Shown here: piece by piece, positions 24,564 through 33,409 of the stretch
How positions within the stretch are numbered: position 1 is the stretch's first letter
How the letters are laid out: the number at the start of each line of letters is the position of its first letter
Source of the DNA: Leuconostoc palmae
Lineage (GTDB): Bacteria; Bacillota; Bacilli; Lactobacillales; Lactobacillaceae
Assembly: GCF_019656075.1 (NCBI RefSeq)
Contig: NZ_BPKZ01000007.1
Location: forward strand, 1 to 64,000
Direction: 5' to 3'
Length of the DNA stretch: 64,000 nt
Translations under genes and position numbers: made by a program
The notes under the pieces: model-generated
Told to the model about the DNA's origin: nothing
The model's input: only the letters and a program-made list of their open reading frames with translations
The model's database searches: none

Positions 24564-25301
24564 ATGCCAATGATTGAGTTTAAGAATGTCGAAAAATACT
24601 ACGGAAAATTTCACGCGTTAAAAAATATTAACCTGAAAATTGATGAAGGTGAAACCGTTGTTTTAATCGGACCATCTGGGTCAGGGAAATCAACACTTAT
24701 CAGAACAATCAATGGTCTAGAAGAAATTCAAGAAGGGCAATTGCTAGTTAATGGGTTTGATTTGCATGATCCAAAGACTGATATGAACCGTATTCGCAAA
24801 AACGTTGGGATGGTTTTTCAGCATTTTAACTTGTACAATAACAAATCAACCATTGAAAATGTTATGTTAGCACCACGTATTGTCTTGAAACGTAGTGAAT
24901 CTGACAATAAGCAAACAGCAATGGCGCTATTAGAAAAAGTTGGTCTTGCAGATAAAGCTGCAAATATGCCTTCTGAATTATCTGGTGGTCAAAAGCAACG
25001 TGCAGCAATCGCCCGTTCTCTTGCTATGAAGCCCAAGGCACTATTATTTGATGAACCAACTTCGGCGTTAGATCCGGAAATGATTGGGGATGTTCTCGAT
25101 GTTATGAGGGATATTGCTAAAGATTCTTCTATGACAATGTTAGTTGTGACGCATGAAATGAGTTTTGCCAAAGCAGTGGCTGACCGAGTGATTTTCATGG
25201 CGGATGGTGAAATTTTGGAAGACAGCTCGACTAAAGAATTCTTTGAAAATCCTAAAGAAGAGCGTGCCAAGAAGTTCCTTAGCCAAGTTGCAGATCATTA
25301 A
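24564..25301 (+). CDS. glnQ: Polar amino acid (glutamine-type) ABC transporter ATPase
   Basis: A 245-residue ATPase with Walker A GPSGSGKST, Q-loop VFQHFNLY, signature LSGGQKQRAAIA, Walker B ALLFDEPTSALDPE and switch His in VVTHEMSFA. These are typical of the GlnQ/HisP group that energises amino acid uptake. GGAGAAG lies 11 nt upstream of the ATG. First gene of a four-gene operon with the binding protein and two permeases. Confidence 0.93.
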   Translation: MPMIEFKNVEKYYGKFHALKNINLKIDEGETVVLIGPSGSGKSTLIRTINGLEEIQEGQLLVNGFDLHDPKTDMNRIRKNVGMVFQHFNLYNNKSTIENVMLAPRIVLKRSESDNKQTAMALLEKVGLADKAANMPSELSGGQKQRAAIARSLAMKPKALLFDEPTSALDPEMIGDVLDVMRDIAKDSSMTMLVVTHEMSFAKAVADRVIFMADGEILEDSSTKEFFENPKEERAKKFLSQVADH

Positions 25302-25308
25302 AAAGTAG

Positions 25309-25346
25309 AGGAGGGTGTTTAGCGTAAGCAAAACACGCATTTTATT
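25309..25346 (+). promoter_or_regulatory. Shine-Dalgarno separated from the glnH start by a hairpin
   Basis: The only good Shine-Dalgarno, AGGAGG (25309-25314), is 32 nt from ATG 25347. Between them GTGTTT-A-GC (25315-25323), loop GTAA, and GC-A-AAACAC (25328-25336) form a hairpin with a GNRA tetraloop. Folding removes 22 nt and leaves 10 nt to the ATG, close to normal spacing. In-frame codons between contain no start codon and a TAG at 25320. Confidence 0.6.
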
Positions 25347-26213
25347 ATGGAAAAAGCTAGAAAGAGACAGTTTGGCATTATAGCAACAATTGTTTTAGCT
25401 GCCGTTATTGTCCTCGGATTAATGTGGGCAACAGCCACAGCTAAGAAAAATGCAGAACATCAAGATACATTAGCCCGTGTTGAAAAGTTGGGAAGAATTG
25501 TTTGGGGCGTTAAAGCCGATACTAAATTATTTGGCTTGATGAACACAAAAACAGGGATACCCGAAGGGTTTGATATTGATATTGCAAAAGCATTGACTGT
25601 TCAAATCTCAAAACAGACAGGTGTGCCAATGTCCGCTGAGTTCGTACCCGTATCGTCTTCATCCAAAATGCAATTAATCAAAAATACAAACATAGATGGC
25701 TCGGTTTCAACAATGACAATTACGCCAGAACGTAAAAAAATAATAGATTTTACTGATCAATACTTTGATGCAGGACAATCAATTTTAGTCAAAAAAGATT
25801 CTGGCATTAATTCCATTAAAGATATGAATGATTCAAAATATACAGTTATTGTTGTTGTTGGTACAACAGCAGCCACTGAAACTAAAAAATTTGCACCAAA
25901 AGCTAAAATATTAGCTGTTCAGGATTATGCTACAGGTATGCAAGCTTTGAAGAGTGGTCAGGGTCAAGCGATGTCTACAGATAATGCGATTTTATATGGA
26001 TTTGCGACTGAAAATCCTGATTATCATATTGCAGGTAGCACATTTACACATGGACCTTACGGTATAGCATTTGATAAAAACCAAGGACCAATGATACGTG
26101 AAGCAAACCAGGCTTTAGCAACGATCAAAGAAAATGGCGAATACAATAAGCTAATTAAAAAGTGGTTTAGTGATGTCCCTGGTCTTGATTGGCATAGTTT
26201 GGAGGCAAAATGA
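25347..26213 (+). CDS. glnH: Amino acid ABC transporter substrate-binding protein, membrane-anchored
   Basis: A 288-residue SBP_bac_3 protein. The N-terminus KRQFGIIATIVLAAVIVLGL is one uncleaved hydrophobic anchor with no Cys, so it is not a standard lipoprotein. GIPEGFDIDIAKAL and STMTITPERKKIIDFTDQYF are typical of the glutamine/glutamate/aspartate binding family. It should sit outside the membrane and deliver an amino acid to the two permeases. The translation start is preceded by the hairpin described above. Its stop overlaps the start of the first permease. Confidence 0.88.
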   Translation: MEKARKRQFGIIATIVLAAVIVLGLMWATATAKKNAEHQDTLARVEKLGRIVWGVKADTKLFGLMNTKTGIPEGFDIDIAKALTVQISKQTGVPMSAEFVPVSSSSKMQLIKNTNIDGSVSTMTITPERKKIIDFTDQYFDAGQSILVKKDSGINSIKDMNDSKYTVIVVVGTTAATETKKFAPKAKILAVQDYATGMQALKSGQGQAMSTDNAILYGFATENPDYHIAGSTFTHGPYGIAFDKNQGPMIREANQALATIKENGEYNKLIKKWFSDVPGLDWHSLEAK

Positions 26214-26854
26214 TGGCACTATTAGAAAACAATTTTCCGACTTTTATGCAAGGGTTCGGGTACACATTATTATCTAGTATTATTGCACTGATTGGGTCAA
26301 TGATTTTAGGAACAGGATTTGCCATTATGCAAATTATGCCTCAAGTATGGATACGTAAAATCGGCAATATTTATGTTCAAATTTTTCGAAATATTCCTTT
26401 ATTAGTAATTACTTTCTTTTTTTTCTTAGTCGTATCTAAGTACGTTAAGATGAGTGGATTTACATCAGGTACTGTTGCTCTCATGCTATATACATCTGCT
26501 TTTATTGCTGAAACAGTACGTGCGGGTATTTTATCAGTTGATGCAGGTCAGATGGAAGGTGCAAGAGCAAATGGTTTATCTTTTGGACAAGCTTTGAGAT
26601 TTATTATTTTGCCACAAGCATTTCGTGTTGCTTTACCATCTTTGGGGAATCAGTTTATTAATTTGGTTAAAAATTCGTCAATTTTGGCGTTTGTCGGTGG
26701 ATTGGATTTAATGTATCAAGGGAACATGATTGCAGCCACTACATTTGAAACGTTTAGTACGTATATCGTAGTTGGTATTTTCTACCTGATTATTACTTTG
26801 CCACTCAGCTACTATATGCAACACCTTGAGCGTAAGCTCAAGCACGCAGCTTAA
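26210..26854 (+). CDS. Amino acid ABC transporter permease (HisM/GlnP-like)
   Basis: A 214-residue permease with five helices and the EAA loop EGARANGLSFGQALRFIILP. The first helix block (GFGYTLLSSIIALIGSMI) is the usual His/Glu/Gln/Arg/opine permease TMD start. It overlaps the glnH stop codon by 4 bp (ATGATGG), with GGAGG upstream. It forms a heterodimer with the next gene. Confidence 0.9.
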   Translation: MMALLENNFPTFMQGFGYTLLSSIIALIGSMILGTGFAIMQIMPQVWIRKIGNIYVQIFRNIPLLVITFFFFLVVSKYVKMSGFTSGTVALMLYTSAFIAETVRAGILSVDAGQMEGARANGLSFGQALRFIILPQAFRVALPSLGNQFINLVKNSSILAFVGGLDLMYQGNMIAATTFETFSTYIVVGIFYLIITLPLSYYMQHLERKLKHAA

Positions 26855-26863
26855 GGAGGAATT

Positions 26864-27523
26864 ATGGTTACATTAGGAATTTTTAGTGCCTTTACACCAC
26901 AAAATATCCTTTACTTGTTGGGTGGATTGGGCATCACGGTTGGGGTATCTATTATCTCAGTGATTTTAAGTTTAATTTTTGGGTCAATAGTCGGCATTAT
27001 TCAGTTTGAAAGGTTACCGTACTTTTCAAAATTCGTTGGTACAATAAACAACGTTATCAGAAATTTGCCACTGTTGTTAATTATTTTCTGCGTTTATTTT
27101 GCCCTACCTAAAATTGGGATTCACTTACCAATTTTTTGGGCAACAGTTGTTGCTATGAGTACATTTGAATCAGCTATGTTGGCTGAAATTGTTCGTGGCG
27201 GATTAGAATCTATTGATAGAGGCCAATTTGAAGGCGCTCGCGCTAATGGATTATCAAATATGCAAACAATGTTCTATATTGTATTGCCACAAGCATATAA
27301 AAAAATGATTCCACCCATTATTTCTCAGTTGATTTCTTTGGTTAAGGATACAAGTTTGGCAATGGGAATTGTATTAGCTGAAATGACTTATCGAGGACAA
27401 ATTGTTTATGCACAAAATTCAACTTATATTATCCCTGTCTTGATTGCAATTACGTTAGTGTATTTCATTTTGAACTATGGTTTATCATTAGTTGCTCGTT
27501 GGGCAGATCGAAAATTAGCTTAG
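26864..27523 (+). CDS. Amino acid ABC transporter permease, second subunit
   Basis: A 219-residue permease homologous to the preceding one; the EAA loop reads EGARANGLSNMQTMFYIVLP. The GGLGITVGVSIISVILSLIF start is typical of the family. AAGGAGG precedes the ATG, 9 bp after the first permease. This is the last gene of the operon. Substrate (glutamine, glutamate or aspartate) cannot be fixed from sequence. Confidence 0.9.
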   Translation: MVTLGIFSAFTPQNILYLLGGLGITVGVSIISVILSLIFGSIVGIIQFERLPYFSKFVGTINNVIRNLPLLLIIFCVYFALPKIGIHLPIFWATVVAMSTFESAMLAEIVRGGLESIDRGQFEGARANGLSNMQTMFYIVLPQAYKKMIPPIISQLISLVKDTSLAMGIVLAEMTYRGQIVYAQNSTYIIPVLIAITLVYFILNYGLSLVARWADRKLA

Positions 27524-27627
27524 AATATTAATAATATAATTTGTAAATGAGAAAAATGAGTGATAAACTAATTATTACAGATTAACATTAAAAATATATT
27601 GATATATATCTTAGGAGGATATATAGT

Positions 27628-29262
27628 ATGGAAACTTGGAAAAAGGTAGCTATCGGTGCCGCCGCGGTTGTTGTCGTTGGTGGCGGAACCCGTGCAGCTG
27701 GTTTATGGGGTGGAGACAAAAGTTCATCTAAGGATACATTAAACTTTTCTTTGCCTACAGACATTCAAACACTGGATATCTCAAAAAATACGGATCAGTA
27801 TTCTAACCAGATTATTGGTAACACCGGTGCAAACTTGTTACGTGTAGATAAGAAAGGGAAACTAGCACCCGAACTAGCTAAGTCAGTTAAGGCCTCTAAA
27901 GATGGGCTAACATATACTGCTACCTTACGCGATAATTTAAAATGGTCAGACGGTAGTAAGCTAACAGCACAAGATTTTGTGTATTCTTGGCAGAGAATTG
28001 TAAACCCAAAAACAGCTTCACAGTATGCATATTTAGCTACTGGTGTTAAAAATGCTGATGATATAATGAAGGGTAAGGCTGATGTCAAAACATTAGGCGT
28101 TACAGCAAAGGGAAATGTTATTACTTTCCAGCTCGATCATCCGATGCCACAGTTTGAATATTTACTCTCATTCAGTAACTTTATGCCACAAAAAGAATCG
28201 TTTGTAGACAAGCAAGGTAAAAGTTATGGTACGACCTCTGATAAGCAAATTTATTCAGGGCCATACAAATTTGCAGGGTGGAATGGAACAAATGGTTCAT
28301 TTAAATTAGTTAAAAATGATAATTATTGGGATAAAGATGCTGTCAAGACCAAGACAGTGAATTATCAGGTAATTCAAAAACCTGAAACAGCAGTACAAAT
28401 GTATAAACAAGGTAAATTGGATGAAGCTGATTTGCTAACTACTGATTTATATCAAGCAAACAAGAATCAAAAAGGAATTGTCAAAGTACCTGAAGCTCGA
28501 ACAGATTATATTGAGTACAACCAGACAGGCAAAAATAAATTCTTGTCAAATGACAAAATTCGTGAAGCGCTTAATTTAGCAACAAATCGTGACGAATTAG
28601 TTAAAGAAGTAACAGGTGGTGTGTCAACAGCAGCTACAGCATTAGTACCTGCTGGATTGGCTAAAACAGCCTCAGGTGAAGACTTAGCAAAATACGTTGC
28701 GCCAGGATATACCTATGATAAGTCTAAAGCTGCAGAGCTTTTCAAAGAAGGATTGAAGGAGTTAGGTACAGATAAAGCTACTCTGACTATTGAAGCAGCC
28801 TCAGATGCACCAGTTAACAAGACGATGGTTGATTATTTGCAGGGATCATGGCAAAAAGCATTGCCTGGTTTAACTGTCAATGAAAAATTTGTACCATTCA
28901 AACAACGTTTGCAAGATGCACAAACACAGAACTTTGAAGTATTATTGACAGCTTGGGGTGGTGATTATCCAGAAGGTTCAACATTCTATGATCTGTTCAA
29001 GAATGGTAGTTCTTACAATGACGGTCAGTTTACTAATGATGCTTATACTGCCGCAGTTAACAAGGCTGAGACAACCGATGCGTTGAATCAGGCAGGTCGA
29101 GATCAAGATTATAAGGATGCTGAGTCAGCTTTGTTTAAGAATTCTAACTATAATCCATTAGTTTCTAAAGCACATTACTCATTACAAAATAGTAACGTTA
29201 AAGATGTTATTCGCAGTACAACTGGATTAATCGAAGATTTCAAATACGCTTATCGTAAATAA
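27628..29262 (+). CDS. oppA: Oligopeptide ABC transporter substrate-binding protein
   Basis: A 544-residue SBP_bac_5 protein. ELAKSVKASKDGLTYTATLR, then WSDGSKLTAQDFVYSWQRIV, are characteristic. It captures external peptides for import. The N-terminus KKVAIGAAAVVVVGGG is hydrophobic but has no lipobox Cys, so it would be held by an uncleaved anchor or released by signal peptidase I. The ATG is 9 nt after AGGAGG. It heads oppABCDF; a hairpin follows that could raise the ratio of oppA to the rest. Confidence 0.92.
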   Translation: METWKKVAIGAAAVVVVGGGTRAAGLWGGDKSSSKDTLNFSLPTDIQTLDISKNTDQYSNQIIGNTGANLLRVDKKGKLAPELAKSVKASKDGLTYTATLRDNLKWSDGSKLTAQDFVYSWQRIVNPKTASQYAYLATGVKNADDIMKGKADVKTLGVTAKGNVITFQLDHPMPQFEYLLSFSNFMPQKESFVDKQGKSYGTTSDKQIYSGPYKFAGWNGTNGSFKLVKNDNYWDKDAVKTKTVNYQVIQKPETAVQMYKQGKLDEADLLTTDLYQANKNQKGIVKVPEARTDYIEYNQTGKNKFLSNDKIREALNLATNRDELVKEVTGGVSTAATALVPAGLAKTASGEDLAKYVAPGYTYDKSKAAELFKEGLKELGTDKATLTIEAASDAPVNKTMVDYLQGSWQKALPGLTVNEKFVPFKQRLQDAQTQNFEVLLTAWGGDYPEGSTFYDLFKNGSSYNDGQFTNDAYTAAVNKAETTDALNQAGRDQDYKDAESALFKNSNYNPLVSKAHYSLQNSNVKDVIRSTTGLIEDFKYAYRK

Positions 29263-29276
29263 GAAAGCAAAAATTG

Positions 29277-29320
29277 AGCTAATAGCCAAAAGAAATCTGT
29301 AGGCTATTAGCTTTAATTTT
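29277..29320 (+). terminator. oppA-oppB intercistronic hairpin (partial terminator)
   Basis: AGCTAATAGCC (29277-29287) pairs with GGCTATTAGCT (29302-29312) and is followed by TTAATTTT. It could stop part of the transcripts or protect the 3' end of oppA mRNA, giving excess binding protein, as is common in ABC operons. Confidence 0.6.
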
Positions 29321-29333
29321 GAGGAAGAAGAGT

Positions 29334-30251
29334 ATGTGGAAATATATTTTAAAGAGACTTGTACTGATGGTCTTTACGTTATTCTTGGTGATCACGGCAA
29401 CATTTTTCTTAATGCAAATAATGCCTGGGACCCCGTTCAATAATCCTAAGTTAACCCCACAGGCATTAGCTCAGCTGAAAACAACTTATGGTTTGGACTT
29501 ACCCCTTTGGCAACAATATTTAAGTTATCTAGTGGGGGCAGTTCATGGTGATTTTGGAACGTCATTTCAATACCAAAATCAATCTGTTAGTATGTTGATA
29601 GGGCAAAGGCTACCTGTTTCAGCCCACTTGGGTGCACAAGCACTAGTTGTGGGTATAATTGCTGGGCTAATCATGGGAGCAGTATCGGCAAGGAATAAGA
29701 ACAACAAAATTGACGGCACCTTAGGCATCTTGTCAACACTTGGGATATCTGTTCCTAGTTTTATTTTAGGTATTGTATTTGTTTACCTTTTTGGATTTAA
29801 ATGGCCTATTTTTCCAGTATCAGGATGGGGAGATTCGTTTTCACAAACGATTTTACCAACCTTAGCTCTGGCGGCTAGTCCAGCAGCCATTACGACACGA
29901 TTTGTGCGATCTGAAATGATTGAATCATTGAGTTCTGACTACGTTCAATTAGCAAAAGCTAAGGGATTAAGTGACAAGGAAATTGTTAATAAACATGCTT
30001 ATCGAAACTCAATGATTCCGGTATTGACACTTGTTGGACCAATGGCAGCAGGTTTATTAACAGGATCAACATTGATTGAACAAATATTTTCAATTCCAGG
30101 TATTGGACAACAATTCGTTACATCTATTCCATCAAAAGATTTTCCAGTTATTATGGGAACAACCATTGTCTATGCAGCAATGTTAATGGTTATGATTTTG
30201 ATCACGGATATATTGACAGCAATTATTGATCCACGTGTTCGTTTGCAATAA
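29334..30251 (+). CDS. oppB: Oligopeptide ABC transporter permease OppB
   Basis: A 305-residue permease with six helices. The OppB/DppB N-terminal block WKYILKRLVLMVFTLFLVIT and LMQIMPGTPF, and the EAA region LAKAKGLSDKEIVNKHAYRN, are present. The ATG follows GAGGAAG by 6 nt; an upstream TTG at 29319 overlaps the ribosome binding site. Partner of OppC. Confidence 0.93.
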   Translation: MWKYILKRLVLMVFTLFLVITATFFLMQIMPGTPFNNPKLTPQALAQLKTTYGLDLPLWQQYLSYLVGAVHGDFGTSFQYQNQSVSMLIGQRLPVSAHLGAQALVVGIIAGLIMGAVSARNKNNKIDGTLGILSTLGISVPSFILGIVFVYLFGFKWPIFPVSGWGDSFSQTILPTLALAASPAAITTRFVRSEMIESLSSDYVQLAKAKGLSDKEIVNKHAYRNSMIPVLTLVGPMAAGLLTGSTLIEQIFSIPGIGQQFVTSIPSKDFPVIMGTTIVYAAMLMVMILITDILTAIIDPRVRLQ

Positions 30252-30259
30252 GGAGGCTT

Positions 30260-31294
30260 ATGATGACAGCAAATACTGAAGACTTTGTCATCGTTGGTGC
30301 AAAAAATTCTGATGCCAACGAACATATTTCAAAGCCAGCTTTATCGTTTTGGCAAGATGCATGGCGTCGACTCAAGTTAAATAAACTAGCAGTTATTTCA
30401 ATGTGGTTTTTAATTTTAATTTTAGCGTTTGCTGTGATATCAAACATTTTTGTACCACAAAAAGATGCCAATGCTTTTAATTCTGATAAAGTTGGTGTTT
30501 ATAAAAATCTACCGCCAAACTCTGGTTTACCTATTCCAGGATGGGATGGTAAGATTAAAGCGCCCGGAGATAATGCATCAACAGATGTTTATGAATCACA
30601 AGGTGTTCCTGATGGTGAAAAGTTTATTTTGGGAACAGATAATATTGGCCGTTCCGTAGCTAAACGTGTGACTGTTGGTTTGAGAATTTCCTTGTTAGTA
30701 GCAATTGTTGCTACTTTAATTGACCTACTTATCGGTGTTGCTTATGGGGTTTTTGCCGGTTGGAAGGGTGGCTGGATTGATAATACTATGCAACGTATTA
30801 TCGAAATTTTGTCTTCCATCCCTAATTTAATTATTGTGACGATGCTAGGTCTATTATTAGGTAATGGTATTCTCTCAATTATATTGGCTATTGCCATGAC
30901 TGGTTGGCTCGGCATGGCAAGACAAGTTCGTAATATGACACTATCCTTAAAAGAACGAGATTATGTGTTAGCAGCACAATCTCTAGGTGAAAGTTCATTT
31001 AAAATTGCGATTAAACATTTAATCCCTAATATGGCGGGAACCATCATTGTGCAGGTCATGATGACGGTGCCAACAGCAATCATGTTTGAAGCTGTTTTGT
31101 CAGCAATTAACCTAGGTGTTAAACCGCCAACCGCATCTTTGGGATCTTTGATTTCAGATGCGCAAGCGATGTTACAATTTTACCCATACCAGGTGTTAAT
31201 TCCATCTGCAATTTTGGTCGTAGTATCATTAGCATTTGTGCTGTTGGGTGACGGATTGCGTGATGCATTTGACCCACGCGCGAGTGAAGATTAA
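30260..31294 (+). CDS. oppC: Oligopeptide ABC transporter permease OppC
   Basis: A 344-residue permease. It has the OppC_N segment FWQDAWRRLKLNKLAVISMW, a large external loop at about 85-125 (GTDNIGRSVAKR), and an EAA region LAAQSLGESSFKIAIKHLIP. ATG 30260 follows AAGGAGG; ATG 30263 is an alternative. The gap to oppB is 8 bp. Confidence 0.93.
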   Translation: MMTANTEDFVIVGAKNSDANEHISKPALSFWQDAWRRLKLNKLAVISMWFLILILAFAVISNIFVPQKDANAFNSDKVGVYKNLPPNSGLPIPGWDGKIKAPGDNASTDVYESQGVPDGEKFILGTDNIGRSVAKRVTVGLRISLLVAIVATLIDLLIGVAYGVFAGWKGGWIDNTMQRIIEILSSIPNLIIVTMLGLLLGNGILSIILAIAMTGWLGMARQVRNMTLSLKERDYVLAAQSLGESSFKIAIKHLIPNMAGTIIVQVMMTVPTAIMFEAVLSAINLGVKPPTASLGSLISDAQAMLQFYPYQVLIPSAILVVVSLAFVLLGDGLRDAFDPRASED

Positions 31295-31305
31295 GGAGTC
31301 TGCAA

Positions 31306-32361
31306 ATGATGAGTAATCCTATTTTGAAAGTTGAAAATTTGCATGTTAACTTCAATACTTATGCAGGGACAGTGCAAGCCATACGAGATGTTTCATTTGA
31401 TTTGAATAAAGGGGAAACACTGGCAATTGTTGGTGAATCAGGTTCAGGAAAGTCAGTTACAACTAAGACATTAATGGGACTTAATGCCAAAAATGCGGTT
31501 ATACCGGAAAATTCTCGTCTAATATTTAAGGATCGTAATTTACTTGATTTAAAAGAAGAAGAATGGCAATCTGTACGTGGCAATGAAATTGCCATGATTT
31601 TCCAAGATCCGATGACTAGTTTAGATCCGACAATGAAAATCGGGATGCAAATTGCTGAACCGCTCATTAAACATCGTCATATTAAAAAAGAAGCAGCATT
31701 AACACGTGCTTTGGAATTGATGAAAGGGGTTGGCATTCCTAATGCTGAAGAGCATATTAATGATTATCCTCATCAATGGTCTGGTGGTATGAGGCAAAGA
31801 GCTGTGGTCGCAATTGCGTTAGCAGCCGATCCAGAAATCCTCATTGCTGATGAGCCCACTACGGCTTTGGATGTAACGATTCAAGCACAAATTCTGACTT
31901 TGATGAAAAAATTACAGCAGGAAACCGAGAGTTCAATCATTTTCATTACCCATGATTTAGGTGTTGTGGCAGGAATGGCAGATAGGGTTGCTGTGATGTA
32001 TGCTGGCAAAATTGTTGAGTATGGTACAGTGGATGAGATTTTCTTTAATCCACAACATCCATATACTTGGGGATTGCTTAATTCTATGCCCACAACAGAT
32101 ACTCAAGTAGGAACACTTGAAGCTATCCCCGGAACGCCACCAGATTTGTTGGAACCGCCTAAGGGGGATGCGTTTGCTGCGCGTAATGTTTACGCACTTG
32201 GAATTGATTCTAAACAGGAACCACCTTTCTTCAAAGTGAGTGAGACGCACTTTGCAGCAACATGGTTATTGGATGAACGTGCGCCTAAAGTGATCCCACC
32301 CGTTCAGATACAAAAACGCTGGGCTCATTGGCTTGAAATGCAAGGACAGGAGGCTTATTAA
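31306..32361 (+). CDS. oppD: Oligopeptide ABC transporter ATPase OppD
   Basis: A 351-residue ATPase with Walker A GESGSGKSV, signature WSGGMRQRAVVA, Walker B EILIADEPTTALD and switch FITHDLGVV. The C-terminal oligo_HPY domain has AIPGTPPDLLEPPKG but lacks the usual Cys residues of the peptide-transporter Fe-S region (D-A-F-A-A-R where C-x-F-x-x-R-C is common). Its TAA shares a base with the oppF start codon (TAATG), so translation is coupled. Confidence 0.93.
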   Translation: MMSNPILKVENLHVNFNTYAGTVQAIRDVSFDLNKGETLAIVGESGSGKSVTTKTLMGLNAKNAVIPENSRLIFKDRNLLDLKEEEWQSVRGNEIAMIFQDPMTSLDPTMKIGMQIAEPLIKHRHIKKEAALTRALELMKGVGIPNAEEHINDYPHQWSGGMRQRAVVAIALAADPEILIADEPTTALDVTIQAQILTLMKKLQQETESSIIFITHDLGVVAGMADRVAVMYAGKIVEYGTVDEIFFNPQHPYTWGLLNSMPTTDTQVGTLEAIPGTPPDLLEPPKGDAFAARNVYALGIDSKQEPPFFKVSETHFAATWLLDERAPKVIPPVQIQKRWAHWLEMQGQEAY

Positions 32362-33296
32362 TGACTGAATCAATCCCTAAAAAATTAATTGAGCTAAAAG
32401 ATTTGCAATTATATTTTAACCAAGGAAAAGCAAATGAAGTTCGTGCGATTGACCATGTTAGTTTTGACATATATGAAGGCGAAATATTTGGTCTTGTTGG
32501 TGAATCAGGTTCGGGGAAAACAACGATAGGACGTTCAATTCTAAAATTATATGAACCAACAGCTGGAGATATTTTATTTGAAGGTAAGGACATATCGTAT
32601 CTAAAAGGAAAGCAATTATCGGATTTTAGAAAAAAGGCACAAATGATTTTTCAAGATCCGCAAGCAAGTTTGAATGGGCGTATGAAGGTGCGTGATATCA
32701 TTGCTGAGGGTATTGATGTTAATAAATTGGCTACATCGAAATCTGATCGTGACCAAAAAGTTCAGAAGCTTCTGGATTTAGTCGGGTTAAACAAAGATCA
32801 TGCGACACGTTATCCACATGAATTTTCAGGTGGACAGCGTCAGCGTATTGGAATTGCACGTGCATTAGCAGTTGACCCTAAATTTATCATTGCTGATGAA
32901 CCAATTTCTGCACTAGATGTTTCAATTCAAGCTCAAGTTGTCAATCTAATGAAAGAGTTACAAAAACGTCATTCATTGACTTATTTATTTATCGCACATG
33001 ATTTATCTATGGTTAAGTACATTTCTGACCGCATTGGCGTTATGCACTGGGGTAAGTTACTAGAAATAGGATCAGCCGATGCCGTTTACAACCATCCACT
33101 GCATCCGTATACAAAAAGCTTGTTATCAGCTATTCCGGTTCCTGATCCAGAAGTTGAAAAAGCTCGTCAACATATAGATTATGATACGCATATCGAAACT
33201 GATGGTAAAGAAAGAACGATGATAGAAGTTAACGAAGGACATTTTGTTTTAGCAACTGCTGAAGAGGCAGCTGAATATAAAGCACAACAAATTTAA
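32361..33296 (+). CDS. oppF: Oligopeptide ABC transporter ATPase OppF
   Basis: A 311-residue ATPase with Walker A GESGSGKTT, FQDPQASLNGRM, signature FSGGQRQRIGIA, Walker B FIIADEPISALDVS and switch His FIAHDLSMV. It pairs with OppD at the cytoplasmic face. Last gene of the opp operon; a strong terminator follows within 4 bp, and pepO is next. Confidence 0.94.
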   Translation: MTESIPKKLIELKDLQLYFNQGKANEVRAIDHVSFDIYEGEIFGLVGESGSGKTTIGRSILKLYEPTAGDILFEGKDISYLKGKQLSDFRKKAQMIFQDPQASLNGRMKVRDIIAEGIDVNKLATSKSDRDQKVQKLLDLVGLNKDHATRYPHEFSGGQRQRIGIARALAVDPKFIIADEPISALDVSIQAQVVNLMKELQKRHSLTYLFIAHDLSMVKYISDRIGVMHWGKLLEIGSADAVYNHPLHPYTKSLLSAIPVPDPEVEKARQHIDYDTHIETDGKERTMIEVNEGHFVLATAEEAAEYKAQQI

Positions 33297-33299
33297 TTG

Positions 33300-33342
33300 A
33301 AAAAGCTACATTGACACAATTACATTGTCAATGTAGCTTTTT
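33300..33342 (+). terminator. Terminator of the opp operon
   Basis: AAAAAGCTACATTGACA (33300-33316) and its exact complement (33326-33342) form a 17-bp stem with a terminal T-run. Confidence 0.93.
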
Positions 33343-33409
33343 AAACTAAACAAAATAACGATGACGCGTATAATTATAAGCAATAGAAGATAAACAATGA
33401 GGAAATGTT

